This document shows positions 8,941 to 16,672 of a stretch of DNA of 41,079 nucleotides, one piece after another. The translations under genes and the position numbers were made by a program. The notes below the pieces were generated by a model. It had not been told where the DNA came from. It did no database searches and was given only the letters and a program-made list of their open reading frames with translations. This DNA comes from Azoarcus sp. (GTDB taxonomy: Bacteria; Pseudomonadota; Gammaproteobacteria; Burkholderiales; Rhodocyclaceae): contig DYFV01000047.1 of NCBI GenBank assembly GCA_020725025.1, positions 1 through 41,079 on the forward strand. The letters are read 5' to 3'. Numbering within the stretch: the stretch's first letter is position 1; each line of letters starts with the position of its first letter.

Positions 8941-10533
8941 ATGTCCCAAGCCTTGCTGAACCCCCTGCCCACCTCCGTCGCACCGGGCCTCCCGAACGCC
9001 GCCGCACAGGCCGGCGCCTCGGGCCGTGGCGGCGCGTCGGGTCAGGAGCCGGGGTCGGAAGTCAGCTTCGCGCGTACTCTCGAACGCCAGATGAAGGGAC
9101 GCGAGCGCACACCCTCCGGCGACGCATCGGATGCCGACTCCCGGCCCGAGCCGGCCCGGCAGGCCGCGCCCGGCGAAGCGTCCGCCAAGCCTGCCGAGGG
9201 TGACCACGCCTCCCGTCGGGCGGCGGATTCCGACCGCGATGCCGGCGGCCGGCAGGCCGTTGCGACAGCCGCCGACAAGACGTCCGCGCCCGCTCCGGAT
9301 CACGATGCCGAGGCCAAGGGCCTCCCCACGGTCGCACTCGACGCCGCCGCTGAGGCAGCCACGGCGCAGGCCGAAGCTGCCGGACGACGGCAGGAGGCCC
9401 CGGAAACGGCGGCAAGCCTTGCCGCCCTGCTGCCGGACCTTGCCGCCCGCAGCACCCAGGTTGCCGCCGCGAACGGAAGCGATGCCGCTGCATCGGAAGC
9501 GGCGAAAGCGGGTACCGCGAAACCGACCGGCACCGAGGCGCGACCGCCTGCCCTGCATACGCTCGAGCAGTTGCTCGCCGACATTCTTCCGCGGATGTCG
9601 GCTGCCGCCACCTCCCGGACGGACGTGCCCGCACCGGCCAACGGCCCGGTCCCCGCGGGGCATGCCGCCCCCCAGTCGGCGGCCGTCCTGGCGGCGCTCC
9701 GTAGCGCATCCGGCGCTCCCTCCGCCGCACCCGCCGGAGAGAAGGACGCGCCGGCAGCCGCACCGGCCCAGCCCGAGGCTTCCTCGGAGGCCTCACGCAC
9801 CGCCCGCAATGGGGGCCTGCCCGCGGCGGACCCCACTCCGGGGCGGCAGGGCGGCAGCCCGGCGCAGACTGCTCCGGCCGCCGCCCTGCGCAGCGCCGAA
9901 GCGGCGCCGCTCCCTGCCGCCTCCACGACGATGCCGGCGGGACAGGGCGGCATGCCGGAAGGCCTGCCAGCCGCGGCGACGCCGACCCCGACACCCGCGA
10001 CCGGCCCGATGCCCGACCCAGGCCTGGCCGGCGCCGGCCTCCATGGCAGCACTCCCGGCACGGCTCGCAGCGAGCAGACGGCCCCGCCCCAATTGCCCGT
10101 TCCCACCCCGGCCGGTCACAAGGCCTGGGCCGATGATGTGGGCGACCGCGTGATGTGGATGGTCGGCCGCAACGACGCCAAGGCCGAGCTGGTGCTCACG
10201 CCGGCCAACCTGGGCAAGATCGAGGTCTCGATCCAGGTGAGCGGCGACCAGACGACCGCGCACTTCGTGGCCGCCAGCGCGGCGGCACGGGACGCGCTGG
10301 AGCAGGCGATGCCGAGACTGCGCGAAGTCCTGCAGCAGGCCGGCATCCAGCTCGGACAGGCCAACGTGAGCACTTCGGGTGAGCAGCAGGCCCGCGACGA
10401 GGCGGCCGGCCGCAGCGCGCGCCGCGGACGCGGCCTTGCGGACGACGGCGGCGCGACCGAGGCGCTGACCGCCGCGGGCATGGCGCTTCCCCGCTGGAGA
10501 GAGGGCACCGGGATGGTCGACACCTTCGCCTGA
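8941..10533 (+). CDS. fliK: Flagellar hook-length control protein FliK
   Basis: FliK is the secreted molecular ruler that measures the hook and switches export to filament substrates. The 530-residue product has a long low-complexity Ala/Pro/Gly-rich, Glu/Asp-containing N-terminal part (about 1-395), as expected for the extended ruler. The conserved C-terminal domain follows (about 395-490): AKAELVLTPANLGKIEVSIQ, then AARDALEQAMPRLREVLQQAGIQL. Only this last part is recognisable by sequence. ATG at 8941 follows AACAGGAATTCCGTC, which contains AGGA. It has its own sigma-54 promoter. Confidence 0.92.
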   Translation: MSQALLNPLPTSVAPGLPNAAAQAGASGRGGASGQEPGSEVSFARTLERQMKGRERTPSGDASDADSRPEPARQAAPGEASAKPAEGDHASRRAADSDRDAGGRQAVATAADKTSAPAPDHDAEAKGLPTVALDAAAEAATAQAEAAGRRQEAPETAASLAALLPDLAARSTQVAAANGSDAAASEAAKAGTAKPTGTEARPPALHTLEQLLADILPRMSAAATSRTDVPAPANGPVPAGHAAPQSAAVLAALRSASGAPSAAPAGEKDAPAAAPAQPEASSEASRTARNGGLPAADPTPGRQGGSPAQTAPAAALRSAEAAPLPAASTTMPAGQGGMPEGLPAAATPTPTPATGPMPDPGLAGAGLHGSTPGTARSEQTAPPQLPVPTPAGHKAWADDVGDRVMWMVGRNDAKAELVLTPANLGKIEVSIQVSGDQTTAHFVAASAAARDALEQAMPRLREVLQQAGIQLGQANVSTSGEQQARDEAAGRSARRGRGLADDGGATEALTAAGMALPRWREGTGMVDTFA

Positions 10534-10626
10534 AGCGATTGAAATGCGGGCGCTCTGTCCCACTTTTCCGCAAATGGCAGGACAATTCCATCCCTCATAA
10601 TTTCAACATCGATACAGGAGATATTC

Positions 10627-11163
10627 ATGGCCAAGGCGCCAGCCACCCCGCAAGCCGAAGCAGCCGCAGCACCGACGCCCCCGAAGAGCAAGAAGCTCCT
10701 CATCATCGTCCTGGCAGTGGTGCTCGTCGTGCTCGTGCTCGTCGCCGGCGTGGTTGGGCTGCTGCTGCTCAAGAAGAGCGGCTCGGCCGACGAGGCCAAG
10801 GGCGCGGAGCCGGCCCAGGCCACGGTGGACCTCTCCAAGCCGCCGACCTTCGTGAGCCTCGACCCCTTCGTGGTGAACCTGGCCCCGGCGGAAGGCGAAC
10901 GCTACCTGCAGGTGGTGCTGGCGCTGCGCGTGGCCGATGCCAAGACCGGCGACAGCCTGAAGGGTTTCATGCCGGCGATCCGCCATCGCATCAACCTGCT
11001 GCTCTCGAGCAAGCTGCCTTCGGAGCTCGCCACCCTCGAGGGCCGCGAGGCGCTCGCGGACGAGATCGTCGAGGAGAGCAACATCGCCCTCGGCTTCATG
11101 CCGGGCGGGCGCGACACGGGCCCGATCGAGGCGGTCATGTTCAACTCGTTCATCATCCAGTAA
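10627..11163 (+). CDS. fliL: Flagellar basal body-associated protein FliL
   Basis: FliL is a single-pass inner-membrane protein that surrounds stators and stabilises them at the motor. The 178-residue product has a short cytoplasmic Ala/Pro-rich tail, one membrane helix at about 21-45 (KKLLIIVLAVVLVVLVLVAG), a linker, then the periplasmic stomatin-like domain with the typical VSLDPFVVNLAPAEGERYLQ segment and the family-type ending VMFNSFIIQ. A strong ribosome site (ACAGGAG) precedes the ATG. The 93-bp gap after fliK contains TGGCAGGACAATTCC, which resembles a sigma-54 site but lacks the -12 GC. It is probably co-transcribed from the fliK promoter. Confidence 0.94.
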   Translation: MAKAPATPQAEAAAAPTPPKSKKLLIIVLAVVLVVLVLVAGVVGLLLLKKSGSADEAKGAEPAQATVDLSKPPTFVSLDPFVVNLAPAEGERYLQVVLALRVADAKTGDSLKGFMPAIRHRINLLLSSKLPSELATLEGREALADEIVEESNIALGFMPGGRDTGPIEAVMFNSFIIQ

Positions 11164-11176
11164 CGAGGCATCGATC

Positions 11177-12184
11177 ATGTCTTCGGACTTTCTCTCCCAG
11201 GAAGAAGTCGACGCCCTGCTCAAGGGCGTCGCGGGGGAGCCCGACGAGCCGGAGCAAGAGGCCGAGGACCAGTCGGGGGTACGCCCCTACAACCTCGCCA
11301 CCCAGGAACGCATCGTCCGTGGGCGCATGCCCACGATGGAGCTCATCAACGAGCGCTTCGCGCGCTACCTGCGCATCGGGCTCTTCAACTACATGCACCG
11401 CAACGCCGAGGTGTCGGTCGGTCCGATCAAGGTCCAGAAGTACGGCGAGTTCGTGCGCAACCTGGTGGTCCCCACCAACCTCAACCTGGTGCTCGCCAAG
11501 CCGTTGCGCGGCACCGGCCTGGTGGTGTTCGACCCCAACCTCGTGTTCCTGGTGGTGGACAACATGTTCGGCGGCGACGGGCGCTTCCACTCCCGGGTGG
11601 AAGGACGCGACTTCACGCTCACCGAGCAGCGCATCATCCAGGGCATGCTGGGGGTGGTGTTCGCCGAGTACGCCCGCGCCTGGGCGCCGGTCTTCAAGAT
11701 CGAGATGGAGTACGTCCGCTCGGAGATGAACTCCCAGTTCGCCAACATCGCCACGCCCTCCGAGATCGTGGTGTCGACGAGCTTCTCCCTCGAGTTCGGC
11801 GGCTCCCAGGCGGAGATGCACATCTGTTTCCCGTATTCCATGGTGGAGCCGATCCGCGACCTGCTCTACTCCACCATGCAGAGCGACCATCTCACTCAGG
11901 ACAACCGCTGGATCAAGCTGCTCACCCGCCAGCTCCAGACGGCCGAGGTCGAGCTGGTGTGCAATCTCGGCGCCGCGGAGGTGACCCTGCGCGACATCGT
12001 GAACATGCGCGTCGGCGACGTGATCCCGATCGACGTACCGGAGATGCTGCAGGCCGAGGTCGACGGCAGCCCGGTGCTGGACGTGAGCTACGGTACCCGC
12101 AACGGCCGCTACGCCCTCAAGGTGGAGCGTTTCACGGCCTTGCAGGACGCCGACCCCTCAAAGAACGGAGGCCAGAATGGCTGA
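11177..12184 (+). CDS. fliM: Flagellar motor switch protein FliM
   Basis: FliM is the C-ring protein that binds phosphorylated CheY and passes the signal to FliG. The 335 residues include the N-terminal CheY-binding peptide LSQEEVDALLKGV (5-17) and the CheC-like middle domain with MFGGDGRFHSRVEGRDFTLT. The C-terminal SpoA domain has the segment AEVTLRDIVNMRVGDVIPID. All family landmarks are present. The gene overlaps fliN by 8 bases. Confidence 0.97.
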   Translation: MSSDFLSQEEVDALLKGVAGEPDEPEQEAEDQSGVRPYNLATQERIVRGRMPTMELINERFARYLRIGLFNYMHRNAEVSVGPIKVQKYGEFVRNLVVPTNLNLVLAKPLRGTGLVVFDPNLVFLVVDNMFGGDGRFHSRVEGRDFTLTEQRIIQGMLGVVFAEYARAWAPVFKIEMEYVRSEMNSQFANIATPSEIVVSTSFSLEFGGSQAEMHICFPYSMVEPIRDLLYSTMQSDHLTQDNRWIKLLTRQLQTAEVELVCNLGAAEVTLRDIVNMRVGDVIPIDVPEMLQAEVDGSPVLDVSYGTRNGRYALKVERFTALQDADPSKNGGQNG

Positions 12185-12650
12185 CAACGACATCGACAAC
12201 CAGGTGAGCGAGGACGACTGGGCCGCCGCCATGGCCGAGCAGGCCGCGTCCGAGTCCGGCGGCATGGACGACGAGGCGCGCCGTGTGGCCGCCGACCTCG
12301 CCTCGGTCGCCGATTCGCCCTACCAGGCGAAGCCGGCAAGCCATCTCTTCCCGGACTTCGGCGCGGGCGCCGCGCGCCCGAGCGCGCTCAACGACTTCGA
12401 CATGATCCTGGACATCCCGGTCCAGCTCACGGTCGAGCTCGGCCGCACCAAGCTCTCGATCCGCAACCTCTTGCAACTCGCCCACGGCTCCGTGGTCGAG
12501 CTCGACGGCCTGGCGGGCGAACCCATGGACGTGCTGGTGAACGGCACCCTGATCGCCCAGGGCGAGGTGGTGGTGGTGAACGACAAGTTCGGCATCCGCC
12601 TCACCGACATCATCACGCCGGCCGAGCGGATGAGGAAGATCAGGGGGTGA
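12177..12650 (+). CDS. fliN: Flagellar motor switch protein FliN
   Basis: FliN forms the base of the C ring with FliM and docks FliH/FliI. The 157-residue product has an acidic N-terminal extension (about 1-70) and the compact SpoA domain at the C terminus: ILDIPVQLTVELGRTKLSIR, LLQLAHGSVVELDGLAGEPM, DVLVNGTLIAQGEVVVVNDK and ITDIITPAERM. The start overlaps the end of fliM. A 263-bp gap with hairpins separates it from fliO. Confidence 0.96.
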   Translation: MADNDIDNQVSEDDWAAAMAEQAASESGGMDDEARRVAADLASVADSPYQAKPASHLFPDFGAGAARPSALNDFDMILDIPVQLTVELGRTKLSIRNLLQLAHGSVVELDGLAGEPMDVLVNGTLIAQGEVVVVNDKFGIRLTDIITPAERMRKIRG

Positions 12651-12680
12651 GTCGTGCTCTCCGCCGAAGGCGCTGAATGC

Positions 12681-12704
12681 TCCTCCCCCTTCAAGGGGGA
12701 GGGA
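12681..12704. repeat. Hairpin repeat in fliN-fliO spacer (1)
   Basis: CTCCCCC and GGGGGAG arms around TTCAA, extended by further pyrimidine/purine pairing, make a very stable hairpin 30 bases after the fliN stop. Only a weak CCTTCT follows, so a rho-independent terminator is not clearly supported. Hairpins of this CTCCCCCTTC type recur in many proteobacterial spacers, which suggests a repeat family. Confidence 0.6.
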
Positions 12705-12775
12705 CCTTCTAATACCGCCCTCGCCGACCCACCGCCTCCCAGGGCAGGCTTTGCACAGCCCGCCCGCTCGGCCGG

Positions 12776-12794
12776 CGCGGAGCGGTGCTCCGCG
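12776..12794. repeat. Hairpin repeat in fliN-fliO spacer (2)
   Basis: CGCGGAGC (12776-12783) and GCTCCGCG (12787-12794) are perfect 8-bp arms around GGT. It is the second strong hairpin in the same 263-bp spacer, about 120 bp before the likely fliO start. Confidence 0.6.
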
Positions 12795-12913
12795 AAACCC
12801 CGGCTTCGCCCCCAATTCCCCGAATAGTCCCCCTTTTGCCCATCTAATCCCGGCCTCTCCCCTTGCCCGCCGGGGATAAGCTTCCTGTCATCGGAAGTCT
12901 CGTCGGGCCCATC

Positions 12914-13336
12914 GTGATCCCTTTCCGCCTCATCCTTCTCCTGCCGGCGCTCGCCGCCGTTCCCGCTCATGCGGCAGACGCCGATCCCGGGCTGGCCGGG
13001 AGCCTCACCCAGATGCTGCTGGGGCTGGTCGTCGTCATCGGGCTGCTGCTCGCCACGCTGTGGCTGATCAAGCGCCTGTCCACGCCCCACGGCGCGGCGG
13101 CCGGGCTCAAGGTGCTCGGGGCGGTGCCGGTGGGCCAGCGCGAACGGGTGGTGCTGGTGGAAGTCGCCGGCAAGGTGCTGGTGCTGGGCGTGACCGCCTC
13201 GAACGTACGCACCCTGCACACCCTCGGCGCCGACGAGATCCAGGGCGCCCTGACGGCGGTACCCGGCACTCGGCCGCCCCCCGATTTCGCCGGCTGGCTG
13301 CGCCAGTCGCTGGAGCGCCGCAACGATGGCCGCTGA
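12914..13336 (+). CDS. fliO: Flagellar export gate biogenesis protein FliO
   Basis: FliO is a small inner-membrane protein that helps assemble the FliP-FliQ-FliR export gate. From a GTG at 12914 the product has 140 residues. It begins with a signal-peptide-like helix ending AVPAHA-AD, then one membrane helix ([20 protein letters not shown]). The cytoplasmic FliO domain follows with [20 protein letters not shown] and [18 protein letters not shown]. The start is uncertain: a TTG at 12863 would add 17 residues in frame, and no strong ribosome site precedes either. The GTG places the signal peptide at the N terminus. The gene overlaps fliP by 11 bases. Confidence 0.85.
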   Translation: MIPFRLILLLPALAAVPAHAADADPGLAGSLTQMLLGLVVVIGLLLATLWLIKRLSTPHGAAAGLKVLGAVPVGQRERVVLVEVAGKVLVLGVTASNVRTLHTLGADEIQGALTAVPGTRPPPDFAGWLRQSLERRNDGR

Positions 13337-14084
13337 CCGTCTCGCGCCGCTCGCGCGCGCTGCAACCGCCCTCGTGCTGCTCCTTGCACCGCTCGCAGCG
13401 AGTGCCCAAGGTCTGCCTGCGGTGACCGGCACCCCGGCCCCCGGGGGCGGCACCACCTACAGCCTGAGCCTGCAGACTCTGCTGCTGCTCACCTCGCTGT
13501 CCTTCCTGCCGGCGGTCGTCCTGATGATGACGAGCTTCACCCGCATCATCATCGTCTTCGCCCTGCTGCGCATGGCCATGGGCACCCAGACCACGCCGCC
13601 CAACCAGGTGCTGCTGGGGCTCTCGCTCTTCCTCACCTTCTTCATCATGTCGCCGGTGGCCGAGAAGGTATACACCGAGGCCTACCTGCCCCTGTCCGAG
13701 GCGCGCATCGGCTTCGACCAGGCGCTCGAGCGCGCCTCGGTGCCGGTCAAGGACTTCATGCTCAAGCAGGTGCGCGAGCCCGACCTCGCCCTCTTCGCCA
13801 GGCTCGCCAAGACGCCGCCGGTGGAGAAGGCCGCGGACCTGCCGATGCGGGTCGTGATTCCGGCCTTCGTCACCTCGGAGCTGAAGACCGCCTTCCAGAT
13901 CGCCTTCGTCGTCTTCATCCCCTTCCTCATCATCGACATGGTCGTCGCCTCGGTGCTGATGGCGATGGGCATGATGATGATGAGCCCGGTCATCGTCGCG
14001 CTGCCGTTCAAGATCATGCTCTTCGTGCTGGTCGACGGCTGGACGCTGCTCATCGGCTCGCTCGTGCAGAGCTTCGCCGTGTAA
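13326..14084 (+). CDS. fliP: Flagellar export gate protein FliP
   Basis: FliP is the core subunit (five copies) of the export gate in the MS ring. The 252-residue protein has a cleavable signal sequence ending near LAASAQG. Membrane segments carry the family signatures [59 protein letters not shown] and the methionine-rich [20 protein letters not shown]. Length and motifs are normal. Start ATG lies inside the end of fliO, so translation is coupled. Confidence 0.97.
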   Translation: MAADRLAPLARAATALVLLLAPLAASAQGLPAVTGTPAPGGGTTYSLSLQTLLLLTSLSFLPAVVLMMTSFTRIIIVFALLRMAMGTQTTPPNQVLLGLSLFLTFFIMSPVAEKVYTEAYLPLSEARIGFDQALERASVPVKDFMLKQVREPDLALFARLAKTPPVEKAADLPMRVVIPAFVTSELKTAFQIAFVVFIPFLIIDMVVASVLMAMGMMMMSPVIVALPFKIMLFVLVDGWTLLIGSLVQSFAV

Positions 14085-14099
14085 CCAGGAGCCTCCTCC

Positions 14100-14369
14100 A
14101 TGACACCCAGCTCCGTCATCGACATCGGCCGCCAGGCGCTCGAGATCACGATGATGATGTCCGCCCCGCTCTTCCTCGCGGCGCTCGTCACCGGTCTTCT
14201 GGTGAGCGTGTTCCAGGCCGCCACCCAGATCAACGAGATGACGCTCACCTTCGTGCCGAAGCTCCTGGCGGTGTTCGTCACCATGGTGGTGGCCGGGCCG
14301 TGGATGATCACGCTGATCACCGACTTCGCGCGCCGCCTCCTCGAGTCGATACCGGCGCTGATCGGCTGA
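14100..14369 (+). CDS. fliQ: Flagellar export gate protein FliQ
   Basis: FliQ is a two-helix inner-membrane subunit of the export gate. The 89-residue product shows both hairpin helices, with MMMSAPLFLAALVTGLLVSV, the family signature FQAATQINEMTLTFVPK at about 40-56, then a second helix. A good AGGAG ribosome site precedes the ATG; the gap to fliP is 15 bp and to fliR 4 bp. Confidence 0.97.
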   Translation: MTPSSVIDIGRQALEITMMMSAPLFLAALVTGLLVSVFQAATQINEMTLTFVPKLLAVFVTMVVAGPWMITLITDFARRLLESIPALIG

Positions 14370-14373
14370 CGCG

Positions 14374-15156
14374 ATGCTTTCCGTCACCGCCGCGCAGCTC
14401 GACGCATGGGTCAACGGCCTCATGCTGCCGCTGGCGCGGATTCTGGGGCTGATCACGGCCGCGCCGCTGTTCAGCAACCGCGCCATTCCCGTGCGGGCGC
14501 GGCTCGTGACCGGGCTGGCCATCGCGCTCGCCGTGCTCCCTGTGCTGCCGCCCATGCCGCCGGTGCCCGCCGATTCGGGCCTGGCGCTGGCGATGCTCGC
14601 CTACCAGGCCCTCATCGGGGTCGCCATCGGATTCACGATGCGCCTCATGTTCGCCGCCATCGACGTGGCGGGCGAGATGATCGGGCTGCAGATGGGCCTG
14701 TCCTTCGCGGTGTTCTTCAATCCGCAGACGGGCGCGCAGAGCGTGGTGGTGGCGGACTTCCTGGGCCTGCTCACGCTGCTCATCTTCCTCGCCCTCGACG
14801 GGCACCTCATGCTGATACAGGCGGTGGTGTCGAGCTTCGAGTGGCTGCCGGTCGCCGAGCCCGCAAGCCGCCCCGGGGCCTGGTCGCTCATCGTGCGCCA
14901 CGGCTCGGTGATGTTCGCCACCGGCCTGCTCCTCGCGCTGCCCATGGTGGCGGCGCTGCTCATCACCAACATCGCCCTGGGGGTGCTCACCCGCGCGGCG
15001 CCCCAGCTCAACCTGTTCGCAGTGGGTTTCCCGGTCACCCTGTCGGTCGGCTTCATCGTGCTGCTGCTGAGCCTCTCCACCTTCGCGCCGATCGCCCAGC
15101 GCATCTTCGAGCGGGGTTTCCTCGCCATCGACGAGCTGATGCGGGCGCTGGCTTAG
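14374..15156 (+). CDS. fliR: Flagellar export gate protein FliR
   Basis: FliR is the single-copy export-gate subunit that closes the FliP ring and contacts FlhB. The 260-residue polytopic protein shows family landmarks: RILGLITAAPLFSNRAIPVR, the GFTMRLMFAAIDVAGEMIGL segment, and NIALGVLTRAAPQLNLFAVG near 205-225. It is the last gene of the fli operon. flhB does not follow; instead an inverted REP pair and a convergent operon lie downstream. Confidence 0.96.
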   Translation: MLSVTAAQLDAWVNGLMLPLARILGLITAAPLFSNRAIPVRARLVTGLAIALAVLPVLPPMPPVPADSGLALAMLAYQALIGVAIGFTMRLMFAAIDVAGEMIGLQMGLSFAVFFNPQTGAQSVVVADFLGLLTLLIFLALDGHLMLIQAVVSSFEWLPVAEPASRPGAWSLIVRHGSVMFATGLLLALPMVAALLITNIALGVLTRAAPQLNLFAVGFPVTLSVGFIVLLLSLSTFAPIAQRIFERGFLAIDELMRALA

Positions 15157-15186
15157 TCCGCAGAAGCGGCTTGCGGGCTCAACAAC

Positions 15187-15278
15187 GTAGCCCGGATGGA
15201 GTGCAACGGAATCCGGGACAGGCCGCGGCAACTGTGCGTCCCCCCCCCCGGACTCCGCCCGGGCTCCATCCGGGCTAC
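15187..15278. repeat. Inverted pair of REP-like elements between fliR and the flg operon
   Basis: A direct copy (15187-15217) starts with GTAGCCCGGATGGAG. A second copy in reverse orientation (about 15248-15278) ends with CTCCATCCGGGCTAC. The outer 15 bases are perfect reverse complements, so a transcript could form a long hairpin. The spacer contains a run of ten C residues (15240-15249). The pair lies between two convergent operons and may act as a bidirectional terminator or mRNA-end stabiliser. It belongs to the same family as the element at 6166-6197. Confidence 0.8.
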
Positions 15279-15303
15279 AGGGGATGCGCGTCGGCGTGGG
15301 TGT

Positions 15304-15771
15304 TCAGAAGGCCGGCAGGGCGCGCGAGCTCACCAGGCGGATCTCGCCCATGGCAGTGCGACGGGCGAACGGGCGGGTCGACTCGATGCCCTCCTCCCAG
15401 CTCAGCACGTCGTAGCCGGCGTAGCCGCCCTCCTCCACCAGGCGCCGCGCGTTGCGCAGGAATACCTGGCGCGCCTCGCCGTCACCGCCGGAGTTGAGGC
15501 GCTTGTGTGCGAGGCGCATGCTCACCCGGTCCTCGTCCAGCCGCGTCACCTCGATGTCCCAGTTGGGGGCGAAGGGATCGTAGAGGAAGAACGCCGCGGC
15601 GGCCGCGGCGGAGAGCTCCGGCGTGAGCAGGCCGGCGGCATTGGCGACGCGGGCGCCGGCGGGGATCGCGAGGGGCGCGAGCGAGACGCCGTCGGAGGAC
15701 ATCCGTTGCAGCGCGGCGCAGCCGCCCGACAGGACGGCTGCGGCGAGAAGGATGGCGGTACGCGGACTCAT
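15304..15771 (-). CDS. Putative lipoprotein, unknown function, coupled to flgL
   Basis: I do not recognise this family. The 155-residue product has a lipoprotein signal with lipobox LSGGC (Cys18 after LLAAAVLSGG), predicting an envelope lipoprotein. The mature part has an Ala-rich segment (AAAAAAFFLYDPFAPNWDIE), a beta-like stretch with RLDEDRVSMRLAHKRLN, and a C-terminal block GGYAGYDVLSWEEGIESTRP that looks conserved in style. Its ATG overlaps the flgL stop by 4 bases (ATGA), so it is translated with the hook-filament junction proteins. That position suggests a flagellum-related envelope role, but this is inference only. Codon use and GC match the neighbours. Confidence 0.8.
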   Translation of the reverse strand: MSPRTAILLAAAVLSGGCAALQRMSSDGVSLAPLAIPAGARVANAAGLLTPELSAAAAAAFFLYDPFAPNWDIEVTRLDEDRVSMRLAHKRLNSGGDGEARQVFLRNARRLVEEGGYAGYDVLSWEEGIESTRPFARRTAMGEIRLVSSRALPAF

Positions 15772-16658
15772 CGCAGGAAGTCGAAGAGCGACAGGCCGGT
15801 CACCTTGACGTAGGTCTGCTGCGCGGCCTGCAGCAGGGTCTGCTGCATCGAGAAGCGCGAGACCGCTTCCGAGTAATCGAGATCCTGCAGCCGCGACAGC
15901 GTCTCGGCGTACTGTACGTCGTAGTCGGAAGCGAGGTTCCCGAGCGCCTCGATTTCGCCGAGCCGCGAGCCCACCGAGGCGCGCTCGGTGAGCACCTGCT
16001 CCAGTGCGGCGTCCATCGCGGTGATCGCGTTGCCCACATCGGTGGTATCGAAGTCGGGCTGGCCGAGCCGATCGATGAAGGTGCGCAGATCGTCGAATGC
16101 GCTGCCGAAGATTCGGTCGCCCGGCGCCGAGACCTCGATCTGCCGGCTTGCGGAAACCTGGATGCGCCGCTCCCCGGCGTCACCGGCATAGGTCGTGGCG
16201 CCCGATGCGAAGTCGCCCTGGAACGGCTCCGTGTCGAGGTCGTAGCCGGAGAACAGATAGTTGCCCTCGCCGTCGCGGGTGTTGGCGAGCCCGCGCAGCT
16301 GCTCGTACTGGGCGCGCAGGTCGCTCGCGATGGCGTTGCGCTCGGACGGGCCCAGCGTGGCGTTTCCGGCCTCGACGGCGCGGGTGCGCACGTAGGTGAG
16401 CAGGTCGGACACCGACGAGAGCGTACCCTCGACCATCTGCAGCGAGTCCTTGGCGTAGCCCTGGTTCTCGACCCGCTGGGTGTTGATGCTCTGGCTCTGC
16501 CCGAGCTCGAGGGCCCGAGCGGAAGCCACGGGATCGTCCGAAGGCTTGAGCACGCGCCGGCCGGTGGCGAGCTGCTGCTGGGTGTGGAGGAAGTCGGTCG
16601 TCTGCCGCTGCATCGTCTGGCGGCCGACGTCGTAGAGCATGCCGGTGGAGACTCTCAT
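15768..16658 (-). CDS. flgL: Hook-filament junction protein FlgL (HAP3)
   Basis: FlgL joins the FlgK ring to the flagellin filament and is exported by the flagellar system. The 296-residue product has flagellin-like terminal helices: N-terminal STGMLYDVGRQTMQRQTTDF and LATGRRVLKPSDDPVASARA, and C-terminal SEAVSRFSMQQTLLQAAQQT with the YVKVTGLSLFDFLR ending. A small variable core lies between. It follows flgK by 14 bp and shares its sigma-54 promoter. GAGGTGACC upstream of the ATG provides the ribosome site. Confidence 0.96.
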   Translation of the reverse strand: MRVSTGMLYDVGRQTMQRQTTDFLHTQQQLATGRRVLKPSDDPVASARALELGQSQSINTQRVENQGYAKDSLQMVEGTLSSVSDLLTYVRTRAVEAGNATLGPSERNAIASDLRAQYEQLRGLANTRDGEGNYLFSGYDLDTEPFQGDFASGATTYAGDAGERRIQVSASRQIEVSAPGDRIFGSAFDDLRTFIDRLGQPDFDTTDVGNAITAMDAALEQVLTERASVGSRLGEIEALGNLASDYDVQYAETLSRLQDLDYSEAVSRFSMQQTLLQAAQQTYVKVTGLSLFDFLR

Positions 16659-16672
16659 GGTCGGTCACCTCC

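Noticed and set aside
10605..10626. A possible separate promoter for fliL near TGGCAGGACAATTCC (about 10574-10588)
   Set aside because: The -24 half fits sigma-54 but the -12 half has CC in place of GC, which normally abolishes recognition.
12741..12756. GGGCAGGCTTTGCA in the fliN-fliO spacer as a sigma-54 site
   Set aside because: GG and GC are 8 or 9 bases apart instead of 10; sigma-54 spacing is strict.
12863..12913. TTG start extending fliO by 17 residues
   Set aside because: It places extra residues before the signal-peptide-like segment. The GTG at 12914 puts that segment at the N terminus as expected for the family, though certainty is limited.
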